16,974 bases of DNA from Catenibacterium mitsuoka_A (GCF_964259225.1 NZ_CAXVKN010000056.1), one strand, 5' to 3'; shown: positions 1-7,805, counted from the first letter of the stretch. Notes: generated by a model not told the origin, from the letters alone. Made by a program: numbers and translations.

Positions 1-35
1 GTACCAAAAGATAACAAATTGGTAACAATTGCTTA

Positions 36-60
36 AAAAGCCCCTAAAATAGGGGCTTTT
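36..60. terminator. Intrinsic terminator of an upstream gene
   Basis: A 10-bp stem (36-45 with 51-60, AAAAGCCCCT / AGGGGCTTTT) with a 5-nt loop ends in a T run. The complementary A run on the other side means it could work in both directions. It closes transcription from a gene left of the window and insulates the PTS operon. Bases 1-35 show no recognisable gene. Confidence 0.85.
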
Positions 61-115
61 ATATTTCTCTGACAAAAATCCACAACCAAAAGGTTTTGTA
101 CATAGACACTATCAT

Positions 116-185
116 ATATGGTATATAATGTCAACTTTTTTATGAATATGGTATATTATGTATAAAAGTATGGTATATATAATTC
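116..185 (+). promoter_or_regulatory. Three direct repeats upstream of the man promoter (candidate activator or repressor sites)
   Basis: The core TATGGTATAT occurs three times, with its GG at 120-121, 150-151 and 172-173. The spacings of 30 and 22 bases are close to three and two helical turns, so the copies lie on roughly the same DNA face. They end about 15 bases before the -35 box. This layout suits cooperative binding of a regulator, but the region is AT-rich and the identity of the protein is unknown. The neighbouring TetR-type gene is one candidate, because its own promoter region holds a matching ATATATGGT on the minus strand (4229-4237). Confidence 0.45.
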
Positions 186-199
186 CTAAATCGGGATTA

Positions 200-227
200 T
201 TGCAATGAAAAATGATAGTGATATAAT
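200..227 (+). promoter_or_regulatory. Sigma-A promoter of the man PTS operon
   Basis: A -35 box TTGCAA (200-205) is followed by a 16-bp spacer and a perfect TATAAT (222-227) preceded by TG one base away (extended -10, TGATATAAT). Transcription would start near 234, leaving a leader of about 160 nt before the first gene. The 12 bases AGTGATATAATG recur exactly at 11247-11258, in front of the flavin oxidoreductase gene. Confidence 0.75.
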
Positions 228-233
228 GGGGGC

Positions 234-393
234 ATAGTAAATAGGAGATATATTTCGAGGAGTAACTGTATTTATCTAGAAATATAAGTTGATAGGGATT
301 AGATGAATATATAAGTTATATGTATAGATGTCCATATACATATGAAGTATGTCTTCACTACTTACTTACAATTATGAAAGGTAGGAGAACAAA
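234..393 (+). other. Long 5' leader of the man operon with an AU hairpin
   Basis: This untranslated stretch of about 160 nt holds a 9-bp hairpin (318-326 with 335-343, ATATGTATA / TATACATAT, loop of 8), extendable by two pairs. A weaker alternative (345-349 with 359-363) follows. No poly-T run follows either hairpin, so neither is an obvious attenuator, and I recognise no known riboswitch. A strong ribosome site (GTAGGAG) lies 7 bases before the first gene. Confidence 0.4.
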
Positions 394-1380
394 ATGGTAG
401 GAATTATCCTTGCGAGTCATGGTAAATTCGCAGAAGGCATTTTCCAGTCAGGATCTATGATCTTTGGTGATCAGGCTAACGTTAAAGCCTGCACATTAAT
501 GCCTAGCGAAGGACCAGATGATATCCGCAAAAAGATGGAAGAAGCGATTGCTGGTTTTGAAAATCAGGATGAAGTATTATTCCTTGTAGACCTTTGGGGT
601 GGAACACCATTCAATCAGGCAAGTGCTTTACTTAATGGACATGAAGATAAGTGGGCAATTGTCACTGGTTTAAATTTACCAATGTTGATTGAAACTTATG
701 CATCTCGTATGTCTATGGAAACAGCTCATGAAATCGCTACACATGTCACTGAAGTGGCAAGAGATGGTGTTAAACCAAAACCTGAAACACTAGAACCTAA
801 GAAGGAAGAAAAGGCAGCAGCTGCTGCACCAGCACCTCAGGGCGCTATTCCTGAAGGAACAGTTATTGGTGATGGTCACATCAAGTATGTATTAGCAAGA
901 ATTGACTCACGTTTATTACATGGTCAGGTTGCGACTGCATGGACTAAGACAACTCAGCCAAACCGTATCATCGTTGTATCTGATGGTGTGGCTCATGATG
1001 ATCTTAGAAAAGAAATGATTATTCAGGCAGCACCTCCAGGTGTTAAAGCTCACGTAGTACCAATCGATAAGATGATCCAGGTTGCTAAGGATCCACGTTT
1101 TGGTAACACAAAAGCATTAGTATTATTTGAAAACCCACAGGATGCACTTCGTGCAATCGAAGGTGGCGTTGACATCAAGACATTGAACTTAGGTTCTATG
1201 GCTCATTCACAGGGTAAAGTCGTTTGTACTAAAGCCGTATCAATGAGTCAGGATGATGTTGATACTATTGAAAAGATTATGGCTAAGGGTGTTAAGTTTG
1301 ATGTGCGTAAAGTACCAAATGATTCACCTGATAACATCAATGCAATCCTTAATAAAGCTAAAGAAGGATTGTCTAAATAA
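394..1380 (+). CDS. manX: PTS mannose-family EIIAB component
   Basis: Cytoplasmic phosphotransfer subunit of a mannose-family sugar permease (mannose, glucose, possibly other hexoses or amino sugars). HPr-phosphate gives its phosphate to the IIA domain, which passes it to IIB and then to the incoming sugar. The IIA domain spans about residues 1-127, with the phosphorylated His9 in ILASHG and the conserved WGGTPFN at 68-74. A Lys/Glu/Ala/Pro-rich linker covers about 128-160. The IIB domain follows, with its phosphorylated His176 in RIDSRLLHGQV. At 328 residues it has the usual fused IIAB length. GTAGGAG precedes the ATG, and manY follows after 15 bases. Family is certain; substrate is not. Confidence 0.95.
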   Translation: MVGIILASHGKFAEGIFQSGSMIFGDQANVKACTLMPSEGPDDIRKKMEEAIAGFENQDEVLFLVDLWGGTPFNQASALLNGHEDKWAIVTGLNLPMLIETYASRMSMETAHEIATHVTEVARDGVKPKPETLEPKKEEKAAAAAPAPQGAIPEGTVIGDGHIKYVLARIDSRLLHGQVATAWTKTTQPNRIIVVSDGVAHDDLRKEMIIQAAPPGVKAHVVPIDKMIQVAKDPRFGNTKALVLFENPQDALRAIEGGVDIKTLNLGSMAHSQGKVVCTKAVSMSQDDVDTIEKIMAKGVKFDVRKVPNDSPDNINAILNKAKEGLSK

Positions 1381-1395
1381 GGGAGGAAATAATTT

Positions 1396-2211
1396 ATGTC
1401 AGCAATTTCAATTGTGCTGATTGCGATTGTTGCTTTACTTGCAGGTATGGAAGGTATTCTTGATGAATTCCAGTTCCATCAGCCTCTAGTAGCATGTACG
1501 TTAATCGGCTTAGTTACTGGCCACTTAAAGGAAGGTATCATCCTTGGTGGTTCATTACAGATGATTGCCCTTGGTTGGGCAAACGTTGGTGCTGCTGTTG
1601 CACCAGATGCCGCTCTTGCATCAGTTGCTTCAGCAATCATCATGGTATTAGGTTTACAGGGTGGTAGTACAAACGTTACTAACGCTATCAATACTTCTAT
1701 CGCTGTTGCCGTTCCATTATCAGTTGCAGGTTTATTCTTAACAATGATCTGTCGTACTCTTGCAATCCCTATGGTTCACTTCATGGATGGAGCTGCAGAA
1801 AAAGGCGACTACAAGGCTATTGAAAGATGGCAGGTTGCTGCAATCTTAATGCAGGGTCTTCGTATTATGATCCCAGCAGTTATCCTTTGCTTCGTTCCAG
1901 CTAAGGTTGTAACAGGTGCATTAAATTCTATGCCAGCTTGGTTATCTGGTGGTATGGCTGTTGGCGGTGGTATGGTTGCCGCTGTAGGTTATGCAATGGT
2001 TATCAACATGATGGCTACAAAAGAAACTTGGCCATTCTTCGCTCTTGGTTTCGTTTTAGCAGCTATCTCAGAACTTACTTTAATCGCATTAGGTGTTATT
2101 GGTGTTGTTCTTGCTTTAATCTATCTTGGATTAAAAGACAATGCTGGTAAAGGTAATGGTGGCGCTGGAGGATCTGGAGATCCACTTGGTGACATCTTAA
2201 ACGACTATTAA
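1396..2211 (+). CDS. manY: PTS mannose-family EIIC component
   Basis: One of two membrane subunits that form the sugar channel with IID. The 271-residue protein is hydrophobic throughout, with several transmembrane segments. It shows family hallmarks: the GMEGILDEFQFHQPLVACTLIG start, the GGSLQMIALGWANVGAAVAPD segment near residues 52-73, and a Gly-rich soluble tail ending in DPLGDILNDY. It has a strong ribosome site (GGGAGG) and lies 15 bases after manX and 20 bases before manZ, so the three are co-transcribed. Overlapping reading frames on both strands here are shadows of this gene. Confidence 0.95.
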   Translation: MSAISIVLIAIVALLAGMEGILDEFQFHQPLVACTLIGLVTGHLKEGIILGGSLQMIALGWANVGAAVAPDAALASVASAIIMVLGLQGGSTNVTNAINTSIAVAVPLSVAGLFLTMICRTLAIPMVHFMDGAAEKGDYKAIERWQVAAILMQGLRIMIPAVILCFVPAKVVTGALNSMPAWLSGGMAVGGGMVAAVGYAMVINMMATKETWPFFALGFVLAAISELTLIALGVIGVVLALIYLGLKDNAGKGNGGAGGSGDPLGDILNDY

Positions 2212-2231
2212 TCTGAAGGAGGACGAACATT

Positions 2232-3149
2232 ATGGCAGATAAGATTACACTATCTAAAAAAGATAGAATGGACGTATGTTGGCGTCATCAGTTCCTTCAG
2301 GGTTCTTGGAACTATGAACGTATGCAGAATGGTGGTTGGTGTTATTCAATTATCCCAGCTATCAAGAAATTATATTCAAAAGAAGAAGATAGAGCCGCTG
2401 CATTAAAGCGTCATCTAGAATTCTATAATACACATCCTTATGTATCAGCTCCAGTTATGGGTGTTACATTAGCACTTGAAGAAGAACGTGCAAATGGTAT
2501 GCCTGTAGATGACCAGACTGTACAGGGTGTTAAAGTTGGTATGATGGGACCTCTTGCTGGTGTTGGTGACCCAGTATTCTGGTTTACAGTAAGACCAATC
2601 TTAGGTGCGTTAGGTGCTTCACTTGCATTATCAGGAAGCATTGTTGGACCATTATTATTCTTCGTAGTATGGAACATAATTCGTATCGCATTCTTATGGT
2701 ATACACAGGAATTCGGTTACAAAGTAGGTACTTCTATTGCTAAGGATATGTCAGGAGGACTTCTTGGTAAAGTTACTGAAGGTGCTTCTATCCTTGGTAT
2801 GTTCATCATCGGTGCATTAGTACAGAGATGGGTATCTATCAGCTTTACTCCAGTAGTATCTCAGGTTACTCAGTCTAAAGGTGCTTATATCGAATGGGAT
2901 AAGTTACCAAAGGGTGCTGCAGGTATCAAAGAAGCATTAACTCAGTATAACTCACTTGGTGCTAATGGATTAAATCAGGTTAAGGTTACTACTTTACAGC
3001 AGAACTTAGACCAGTTAGTCCCTGGCTTAGCAGCATTATTACTTACATTATTATGCTGTTACTTATTAAAGAAAAAGGTATCTCCAATCGTTATCATCAT
3101 CGCATTATTCGTTGTTGGTATCGTTGCAAGAGTTATCGGTATTATGTAA
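2232..3149 (+). CDS. manZ: PTS mannose-family EIID component
   Basis: Second membrane subunit of the permease. The N-terminus carries the family signature SKKDRMDVCWRHQFLQGSWN followed by an aromatic YERMQNGGWCY motif. A long soluble region then precedes the hydrophobic C-terminal half, which ends in several transmembrane helices (about residues 265-305). GPLAGVGDPVFW near 100-111 is a conserved loop. At 305 residues it is full length. AAGGAGGA precedes the ATG. In related systems the IIC/IID pair also serves as receptor for class IIa bacteriocins; whether it does here cannot be seen from the sequence. Confidence 0.95.
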   Translation: MADKITLSKKDRMDVCWRHQFLQGSWNYERMQNGGWCYSIIPAIKKLYSKEEDRAAALKRHLEFYNTHPYVSAPVMGVTLALEEERANGMPVDDQTVQGVKVGMMGPLAGVGDPVFWFTVRPILGALGASLALSGSIVGPLLFFVVWNIIRIAFLWYTQEFGYKVGTSIAKDMSGGLLGKVTEGASILGMFIIGALVQRWVSISFTPVVSQVTQSKGAYIEWDKLPKGAAGIKEALTQYNSLGANGLNQVKVTTLQQNLDQLVPGLAALLLTLLCCYLLKKKVSPIVIIIALFVVGIVARVIGIM

Positions 3150-3154
3150 TTACT

Positions 3155-3180
3155 AGAGGCAGTTTCACTGCCTCTTAATT
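3155..3180 (+). terminator. Intercistronic hairpin between manZ and manO
   Basis: A 9-bp perfect stem (3155-3163 with 3167-3175, AGAGGCAGT / ACTGCCTCT) has a 3-nt loop and is followed only by the broken T run TTAATTTT. It is probably a leaky terminator or an mRNA-stabilising hairpin that lowers manO expression relative to the transporter genes. Confidence 0.55.
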
Positions 3181-3196
3181 TTAAGGAGGAAATAAA

Positions 3197-3595
3197 ATGG
3201 CACAATCACAAAATACAAAAGTTGATTTTTCAATTAAAGCAACTTCACTTAATGGTTTAACTAACTATGGGGATGTCATGGTAGGGGACAAGGCCTTTGA
3301 GTTCTATAACGAAAAGAATAAAGAAGACTTTATTCAGATTCCATGGGAAGAAATTGATAATATCAGTGCTTCTGTATATTTTAATAAGAAAATTGCACGT
3401 TTCGCAATATTCACTAAAAACAACGGACATTTTACTTTCTCTACACGTGATAATGTGAAAACATTACAGGTGGTTGGAAATCATTTTCCAAAAGAAAAAA
3501 TGTATCGTTCCCCTACGTTCTTTACCATTATTAAACGAGGATTAAGATACATTTTTGACTCCAATTATCGACATAAAGTAAATGGTCAGGCTTAA
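3197..3595 (+). CDS. manO: DUF956 family protein ManO
   Basis: A 132-residue soluble protein of the DUF956 family, found as the last gene of mannose PTS operons in Firmicutes and thought to modulate operon expression, although its biochemistry is unsettled. The sequence is rich in beta-forming stretches, with a conserved IPWEEIDNISASVYF segment at about 48-62 and FAIFTKNNGHFTFSTRD at about 68-84. It has a strong AAGGAGG ribosome site and follows manZ after a hairpin. Its stop codon lies in the loop of the terminator and overlaps the stop of the convergent TetR-type gene. Confidence 0.9.
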   Translation: MAQSQNTKVDFSIKATSLNGLTNYGDVMVGDKAFEFYNEKNKEDFIQIPWEEIDNISASVYFNKKIARFAIFTKNNGHFTFSTRDNVKTLQVVGNHFPKEKMYRSPTFFTIIKRGLRYIFDSNYRHKVNGQA

Positions 3596-3614
3596 TTGCC
3601 TGGCCAATTTTTTT
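3584..3614 (+). terminator. man operon terminator with both stop codons in its loop
   Basis: An 8-bp stem (3584-3591 with 3598-3605, GGTCAGGC / GCCTGGCC, one G-T pair) with loop TTAATT is followed by seven T. The manO stop (3593-3595) and the stop of the opposite gene (3592-3594) both sit in the loop. No T run is present on the minus strand, so it acts in one direction. Confidence 0.85.
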
Positions 3615-4170
3615 GTATTCCATTAAGAATAAAGTCTGTTAGAAGACTAGATAATTCTTCTATAGAATAATCATAACTATTTGTAAACCAATTCATATAT
3701 ACAGATATAATACCAGGAATATACAAATCAACTGCTACTTTAAATCTTTTTTGATCTAGTGTTTCTGTTTCTTCAATACGCTGTTGTACATATTTTCTAA
3801 GAATATCTACAATCTTTACAATAAGAAAAGAACGGTTATTTGTATTAAAAAGTAAACCATAGAATTCTAGATCATGATTTACTGTTTCTGTAAACTTAAT
3901 AAAGATTTCGGTTAAGAAATCACCCATATTAGTAAACTCGACTGTACCAATGTTTTTGATAAAAGCTGCGACTACTAGATTTTCTATTTCTTCCATGACA
4001 TCATTGATTTCTGAATAGTAATTATAAAATGTCTTACGGTTAATGTTCGCTTTTTTCGCAATATCTGTAATGGTAATCTGATTTATATCTTTTTCATTTA
4101 ACAGCTCTACAAAAGCTTTAAATATTGCATGCTTTGTCTTGACAACTCGTCTATCTGTCTTTTTCTCCAC
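3592..4170 (-). CDS. TetR/AcrR-family transcription regulator
   Basis: DNA-binding regulator of about 192 residues. The N-terminal helix-turn-helix covers about residues 30-51 (ITITDIAKKANINRKTFYNY), a canonical TetR motif. The C-terminal ligand/dimer domain resembles the TetR_C_8 type common in DhaS-like regulators. I place the start at the GTG at 4170. The frame stays open to a TTG at 4194 (200 residues), but neither start has a strong ribosome site, and the GTG version has the usual TetR N-terminus. A TATAAT on the minus strand at 4218-4223 could be its -10 box. It is convergent with manO and divergent from the HD-domain gene, so the target may be either neighbour. The ligand is unknown. 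Confidence 0.88.
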   Translation of the reverse strand: MEKKTDRRVVKTKHAIFKAFVELLNEKDINQITITDIAKKANINRKTFYNYYSEINDVMEEIENLVVAAFIKNIGTVEFTNMGDFLTEIFIKFTETVNHDLEFYGLLFNTNNRSFLIVKIVDILRKYVQQRIEETETLDQKRFKVAVDLYIPGIISVYMNWFTNSYDYSIEELSSLLTDFILNGIQKNWPGN

Positions 4171-4190
4171 TCTTATTACCCACTTTCTAT

Positions 4191-4261
4191 ACAATATGTA
4201 TCTTTAGCAACATTTCTATTATATTCTGACCATATATTGTTTCATGCATTTATATTATAAT
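4191..4261. promoter_or_regulatory. Divergent promoter region with an inverted repeat
   Basis: A plus-strand TATAAT (4256-4261) would serve the HD-domain gene and a minus-strand TATAAT (4218-4223) the TetR-type gene. Neither has a good -35 box. ACAATAT (4191-4197) and its inverted copy ATATTGT (4234-4240) bracket the region and could be operator half-sites. The AT-rich composition makes this tentative. Confidence 0.4.
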
Positions 4262-4300
4262 ACAGCCAGATTGTAGGTTTCAACAAGAGGAGATACATAA

Positions 4301-4735
4301 ATGACATATATTATTCAAAAAAAATTACGTTATTTAGAAAATGCTGGTCGCTTAAATGAAACTAAAAATTATATTCAACATGGTTCTATATCTGTCTATG
4401 CACATTGTGTCAATGTCGCACGTATGAGTGTAAAAATAGCCAAATGGCTACCAATACAGGTTAATATGGATGCTTTAGTCATTGGTGCATTACTTCATGA
4501 TTATTTCTTATATGACTGGCATGATGGAAAAGGAAGACATTTTCATGGCTTTACTCATCCAGAATGTGCTTTTAGAAATGCAGAAAAGGACTATACACTC
4601 TCACCACGAGTTAAAAATATTATAATGAGACATATGTTTCCTTTGACTCTTGTTCCTCCTACATGCACTGAAGCATGGATAGTATGTATTGCAGATAAGA
4701 TCTGTGCCATAGAAGAGACATTGTTTAGAAGATGA
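4301..4735 (+). CDS. Small HD-domain protein (putative phosphohydrolase)
   Basis: A 144-residue protein with an HD-domain metal-binding arrangement: His35 (SVYAHC), His66-Asp67 (GALLHDY) and Asp132 (IADKIC), with extra His residues at 86 and 111. HD-domain proteins are usually metal-dependent phosphohydrolases or phosphodiesterases, often acting on nucleotides. The substrate cannot be told here. It has a clear ribosome site (AGAGGAG) 7 bases before the ATG, lies divergent from the TetR-type gene and is monocistronic. Its TGA stop overlaps the base of its terminator. There are no membrane segments or signal peptide, so it should be cytoplasmic. Confidence 0.85.
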   Translation: MTYIIQKKLRYLENAGRLNETKNYIQHGSISVYAHCVNVARMSVKIAKWLPIQVNMDALVIGALLHDYFLYDWHDGKGRHFHGFTHPECAFRNAEKDYTLSPRVKNIIMRHMFPLTLVPPTCTEAWIVCIADKICAIEETLFRR

Positions 4736-4758
4736 GCTAGAATTTCTAGCTTTTTTTT
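4735..4758 (+). terminator. Terminator of the HD-domain gene
   Basis: A 6-bp stem (4735-4740 with 4746-4751, AGCTAG / CTAGCT) has loop AATTT and is followed by a run of eight T. It starts within the stop codon of the gene. Confidence 0.8.
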
Positions 4759-4781
4759 AATTATTTGTTGGTAGGAATAGA

Positions 4782-4818
4782 AAAATGACTACCTTTGGAA
4801 AAGTGGGGTAGTCATTTT
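4782..4818. terminator. Strong hairpin terminating the kinase operon
   Basis: A 12-bp perfect stem (4782-4793 with 4807-4818, AAAATGACTACC / GGTAGTCATTTT) has a 13-nt loop and T runs on both sides. It lies 40 bases past the minus-strand kinase stop, so it should end the two-component operon and may also back up the HD-gene terminator. Confidence 0.8.
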
Positions 4819-4857
4819 CTTAAATCTAAGTGAAGAGCTGCTTACTAGTTGTATGTA

Positions 4858-6123
4858 TCACATAGTATTGTAGTGGTTGTCAGTGCAGCTTTTTATTCTG
4901 ATTTGAATAATAAAATAACGATATGAGTAATCATAAGTGATCACTCCATGATATTTATTGACTTTATTCATAATAGAACGCATTCCAAACCCATGACCAC
5001 AATCTTCTTTAGTTGTATTGAAGCTTGGGTTATCAACAAGAGGATTATTGATACTGGTATTTTTAATATCAATAACGAAATCATTACTCTCTTTATAAAT
5101 ATCAAGAATAATTTTCTTAATAGACTTTGATGTACAATTCTCAATCGCATTATCTAATAAATTACCTAGTAATACATAGAAGTCTATCTTATCCATAGGT
5201 ATATCATCATCAAATTGACTGGCAATAAATTCAATATTCTTACCTTTAATCTTAGATAATTGAGAAGCTAATATAAGATTCAAAGATGCATTACCTGTAT
5301 CCACTGTTTGTGTTTTATTAATTCTATGTAATTGGTTATTAATATGATTATGAAGTGATTCATAATCTTTTTTTTCACAATCATCCAGTAATGACAACAA
5401 CATATGATTCATATCGTGTTTAATCTTTCTAATTTCATTCATATGAGTAATGATATTTTCATAATTTTTCTTATTGAATTTCAGTTCCTCATTGTTTAAT
5501 TTTACTAGATAATTCTCTTTCTCAATACTTAATATTCTATTAACCATCTGGTAGATTAACATCACAAGAATAGTAATCAATACAATTTCTATAGAATTTT
5601 CAAGAGGAAGAGAGCCCTTTTTGAAAATAGTAATAAGATAGGACAGATAGATAAGTGTTAATACAGAATGGATACCAAGATAGAAGGCGGTATATTCTTT
5701 AATACGCATTAAATAATCCTTAAACAAATGTCTTGTAAGAAGCAAGAATATACATAAAAGAAGATCTGAACCATAGACTATATCATGAATAGGTAAAACC
5801 AGATCATATATGAAAATATTGATGCCCCATGTCATAATCACATAGGTAAGAACTTTAAGAAAGATAAAGTAGAGTGATATAAATAGACATTCTAGAACAC
5901 TGTCCTGCTTAAACAGAATGAGGCATAAACTTAATATACATATACTCATAAGTCCATTATGTATGAACATAGAAGAAATAATAGAAACAGATGATAATAA
6001 TAGTACAGAACCAATAAACTTGATTAGATTCTCTTTAATGCTGATAGAATAGACATAATAGAAGAATGACAACAACATCAAAGATAATGCGATGAAACTT
6101 ATATTATTTGTTTCTAACATCAT
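4858..6123 (-). CDS. Agr-type sensor histidine kinase (GHKL)
   Basis: Membrane kinase of the AgrC/quorum-sensor type. The first ~195 residues hold about six transmembrane helices, the sensor part that in relatives binds a peptide. A helical linker leads to the phospho-acceptor region, with His236 in KIKHDMNH. The GHKL ATPase has its N box at LGNLLDNAIENC (319-330) and G box at GHGFGMRSI (376-384). At 421 residues it is a usual length. It overlaps the stop of the upstream regulator gene as ATGA, with a perfect AAGGAGGT ribosome site inside that gene, so the pair is translationally coupled. No agrB or agrD peptide gene is in the window. The ligand may be a foreign antimicrobial peptide or a signal encoded elsewhere. 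Confidence 0.93.
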   Translation of the reverse strand: MMLETNNISFIALSLMLLSFFYYVYSISIKENLIKFIGSVLLLSSVSIISSMFIHNGLMSICILSLCLILFKQDSVLECLFISLYFIFLKVLTYVIMTWGINIFIYDLVLPIHDIVYGSDLLLCIFLLLTRHLFKDYLMRIKEYTAFYLGIHSVLTLIYLSYLITIFKKGSLPLENSIEIVLITILVMLIYQMVNRILSIEKENYLVKLNNEELKFNKKNYENIITHMNEIRKIKHDMNHMLLSLLDDCEKKDYESLHNHINNQLHRINKTQTVDTGNASLNLILASQLSKIKGKNIEFIASQFDDDIPMDKIDFYVLLGNLLDNAIENCTSKSIKKIILDIYKESNDFVIDIKNTSINNPLVDNPSFNTTKEDCGHGFGMRSIMNKVNKYHGVITYDYSYRYFIIQIRIKSCTDNHYNTM

Positions 6124-6809
6124 TGATGTACCTCCTTCATATACTCTAATACAAGCTTTTTCTTTCTTCTGCTTATTGGTATCTGGTAATGCTCACTTAT
6201 ATATAATGTTGTACCTTCTAGCTTAGTCGCCTTTTTCATATTTGCGAGATAAGAACGTCCAACTCTTTTGAAATGATTTGAATCAATCGTCTTTTCTACA
6301 TCACCTAGCTGCATATTGACAGTAATAGAAGATGTATCAAAATGTATCTCTGTTTGATGATTGAAGCTTTCACAATAAAGAATAGACTCTTTTCTTAATA
6401 TATAGGCATTTCCATTGATATAGAATGTCACACTTGGATGTAAATGAGACAAATGATAGTTGATTTCTTCTAATACATCAGGCATTTCTATATCTAGATT
6501 CTCTTTTCTAATAAAGTCAAAAGGGTGTATATTACATGCTTTATAAACTAGTTCGTTATGACTGGTAATAAAGATAATTAATGCATTTTGATGTCTTTTT
6601 TTATACTCTTTCGCAAGTTCTAATCCTGAAACATGAGGCATATCGATATCAAGAAATAAGACATCAAAATATATATCTATAGGAAACTGTAAAGCATTCA
6701 TATATGTATTAAGCTCTATATCTGTAGATGAGAAGAAATCACTTATATGATGACAAACATGTTTTAAGTCATCTTCTTCATCATCTACAACTGCAATTCT
6801 ATATGCCAT
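6120..6809 (-). CDS. LytTR-family response regulator (AgrA-like)
   Basis: A 229-residue partner of the adjacent kinase. The receiver domain has acidic residues Asp9-Asp10, phospho-acceptor Asp54 (LFLDIDMP) and a Lys102 in FDFIRKE. The LytTR DNA-binding domain covers about 128-226, with HFKRVGRSYLANMKK and PISRRKKKLV. I start at the ATG at 6809, because AAGGAG (6820-6825) lies 10 bases before it and the receiver begins directly. The frame stays open to an ATG at 6851, which would add 14 unlikely residues. It is divergent from the ABC operon, across about 140 bases that should hold its binding sites, so its likely target is that transporter. Confidence 0.93.
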   Translation of the reverse strand: MAYRIAVVDDEEDDLKHVCHHISDFFSSTDIELNTYMNALQFPIDIYFDVLFLDIDMPHVSGLELAKEYKKRHQNALIIFITSHNELVYKACNIHPFDFIRKENLDIEMPDVLEEINYHLSHLHPSVTFYINGNAYILRKESILYCESFNHQTEIHFDTSSITVNMQLGDVEKTIDSNHFKRVGRSYLANMKKATKLEGTTLYISEHYQIPISRRKKKLVLEYMKEVHQ

Positions 6810-6865
6810 ATAATTCCATCTCCTTATCATTGACGCTTTTAAATAGACCATTAACGATCACACAA

Positions 6866-6894
6866 TTGAATATAGATTATGTACTATCTAAAAT
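6866..6894 (+). promoter_or_regulatory. Promoter of the ABC transporter operon
   Basis: TTGAAT (6866-6871), a 17-bp spacer and TAAAAT (6889-6894) form a near-consensus promoter ahead of the transporter genes. I could not see a clear pair of LytTR-type direct repeats next to it, nor an equally good promoter for the opposite strand. Confidence 0.65.
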
Positions 6895-6947
6895 GAAATA
6901 AACAAAAGAACTATTAAATATATTCTAACATATTAAGGAGATAATTT

Positions 6948-7805
6948 ATGAAACAATTCTTCTACTTATTTAAATCCAAAAAGAAACTTCTCTTATTTTC
7001 TATTTATTTCATTGTAGTTATTGTAGGAATATTCATTAGTTATAAAGGGGCTTATGGTTCTATTCCTAAAAAAGAAATGATACTCATGAAATCAAAGGAT
7101 CCTGAAATGGGTTTAGACTTCTTCTATTACTTACAGGATTCAGGACTGACACTTATATTATATGTCCTTACAACACTCATTGTACCCAATATTATAAGTG
7201 CTGATTTCTTACTATATGAGCATAATAAATTCAATTATTTTCTGATAACACGTATGTCTTCTTCTCTTTATCATAAAAAAGAAAGACAATTCAATTTCCT
7301 TGCGACATTCATTCTTATTCTTATGACTCATTTACTTACAATACTAATCATTCATCTTTTCTTTTTTAAGATATCTTTTTCTATTAATCCAATCTATATG
7401 AATGCGACAAGACAGACTAATCTATTATCTAGTTCATTACTTTTTAATCTTATTATCTATATGATTCTTTCATCATTTGGTTCTGCACTCTTCTCTCATT
7501 TCTTGTTCTCATTACAGTATTTTATTAAGAATGTTTATCTCTATAGAACGCTTGGACTACTTGTATCTCTTATTCTTTATATTGGTGCGTCAGTTTTATC
7601 TCATACATTCTATAATACATCAGGAAGCTTGACTGCCACATTGGCTTATTTCCTTAATATCATTAATATTCTCACTCCAAGCATTATTAAAAGTCCTGTT
7701 TTAAATAACAATCCTCATCTCTTCTATATTGGTACGGCATTACTCTATTATCTTTTGTCATCTATTCTTTTTGGAATGAGGGATTATCATGACTCCACTA
7801 CTTAA
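6948..7805 (+). CDS. ABC transporter membrane subunit, about six TM helices
   Basis: A 285-residue integral membrane protein. A Lys-rich N-terminus (residues 9-13) precedes the first helix (about 14-31). Further helices lie at about 67-88, 116-140, 160-185, 200-218 and 258-275. The cytoplasmic segment around Arg102 (LITRMSSSLYHKKERQF) resembles segments in the two smaller membrane proteins of the operon and may contact the ATPase. It has an AAGGAG ribosome site 7 bases before the ATG. Its 3' end overlaps the next gene by 17 bases. By context it is one permease half of a peptide-type exporter. I do not recognise a specific family. Confidence 0.8.
   Translation: MKQFFYLFKSKKKLLLFSIYFIVVIVGIFISYKGAYGSIPKKEMILMKSKDPEMGLDFFYYLQDSGLTLILYVLTTLIVPNIISADFLLYEHNKFNYFLITRMSSSLYHKKERQFNFLATFILILMTHLLTILIIHLFFFKISFSINPIYMNATRQTNLLSSSLLFNLIIYMILSSFGSALFSHFLFSLQYFIKNVYLYRTLGLLVSLILYIGASVLSHTFYNTSGSLTATLAYFLNIINILTPSIIKSPVLNNNPHLFYIGTALLYYLLSSILFGMRDYHDSTT

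Noticed and set aside
191..205. Possible sigma-54 promoter (GG ... TTGCA) before the mannose PTS, as in ManR/RpoN-controlled operons.
   Set aside because: Only six bases lie between the GG and GC where ten are required, and a good sigma-A promoter with TATAAT is present.
4786..4812. Eight-codon open frame with an AGGA-like site upstream, as a possible leader or signal peptide.
   Set aside because: It lies in a 12-bp perfect hairpin that is better explained as a terminator.
6810..6947. Possible agrD-like peptide gene or LytTR direct repeats between the regulator and the ABC operon.
   Set aside because: No open frame with a ribosome site fits, and no clear pair of direct repeats could be read.
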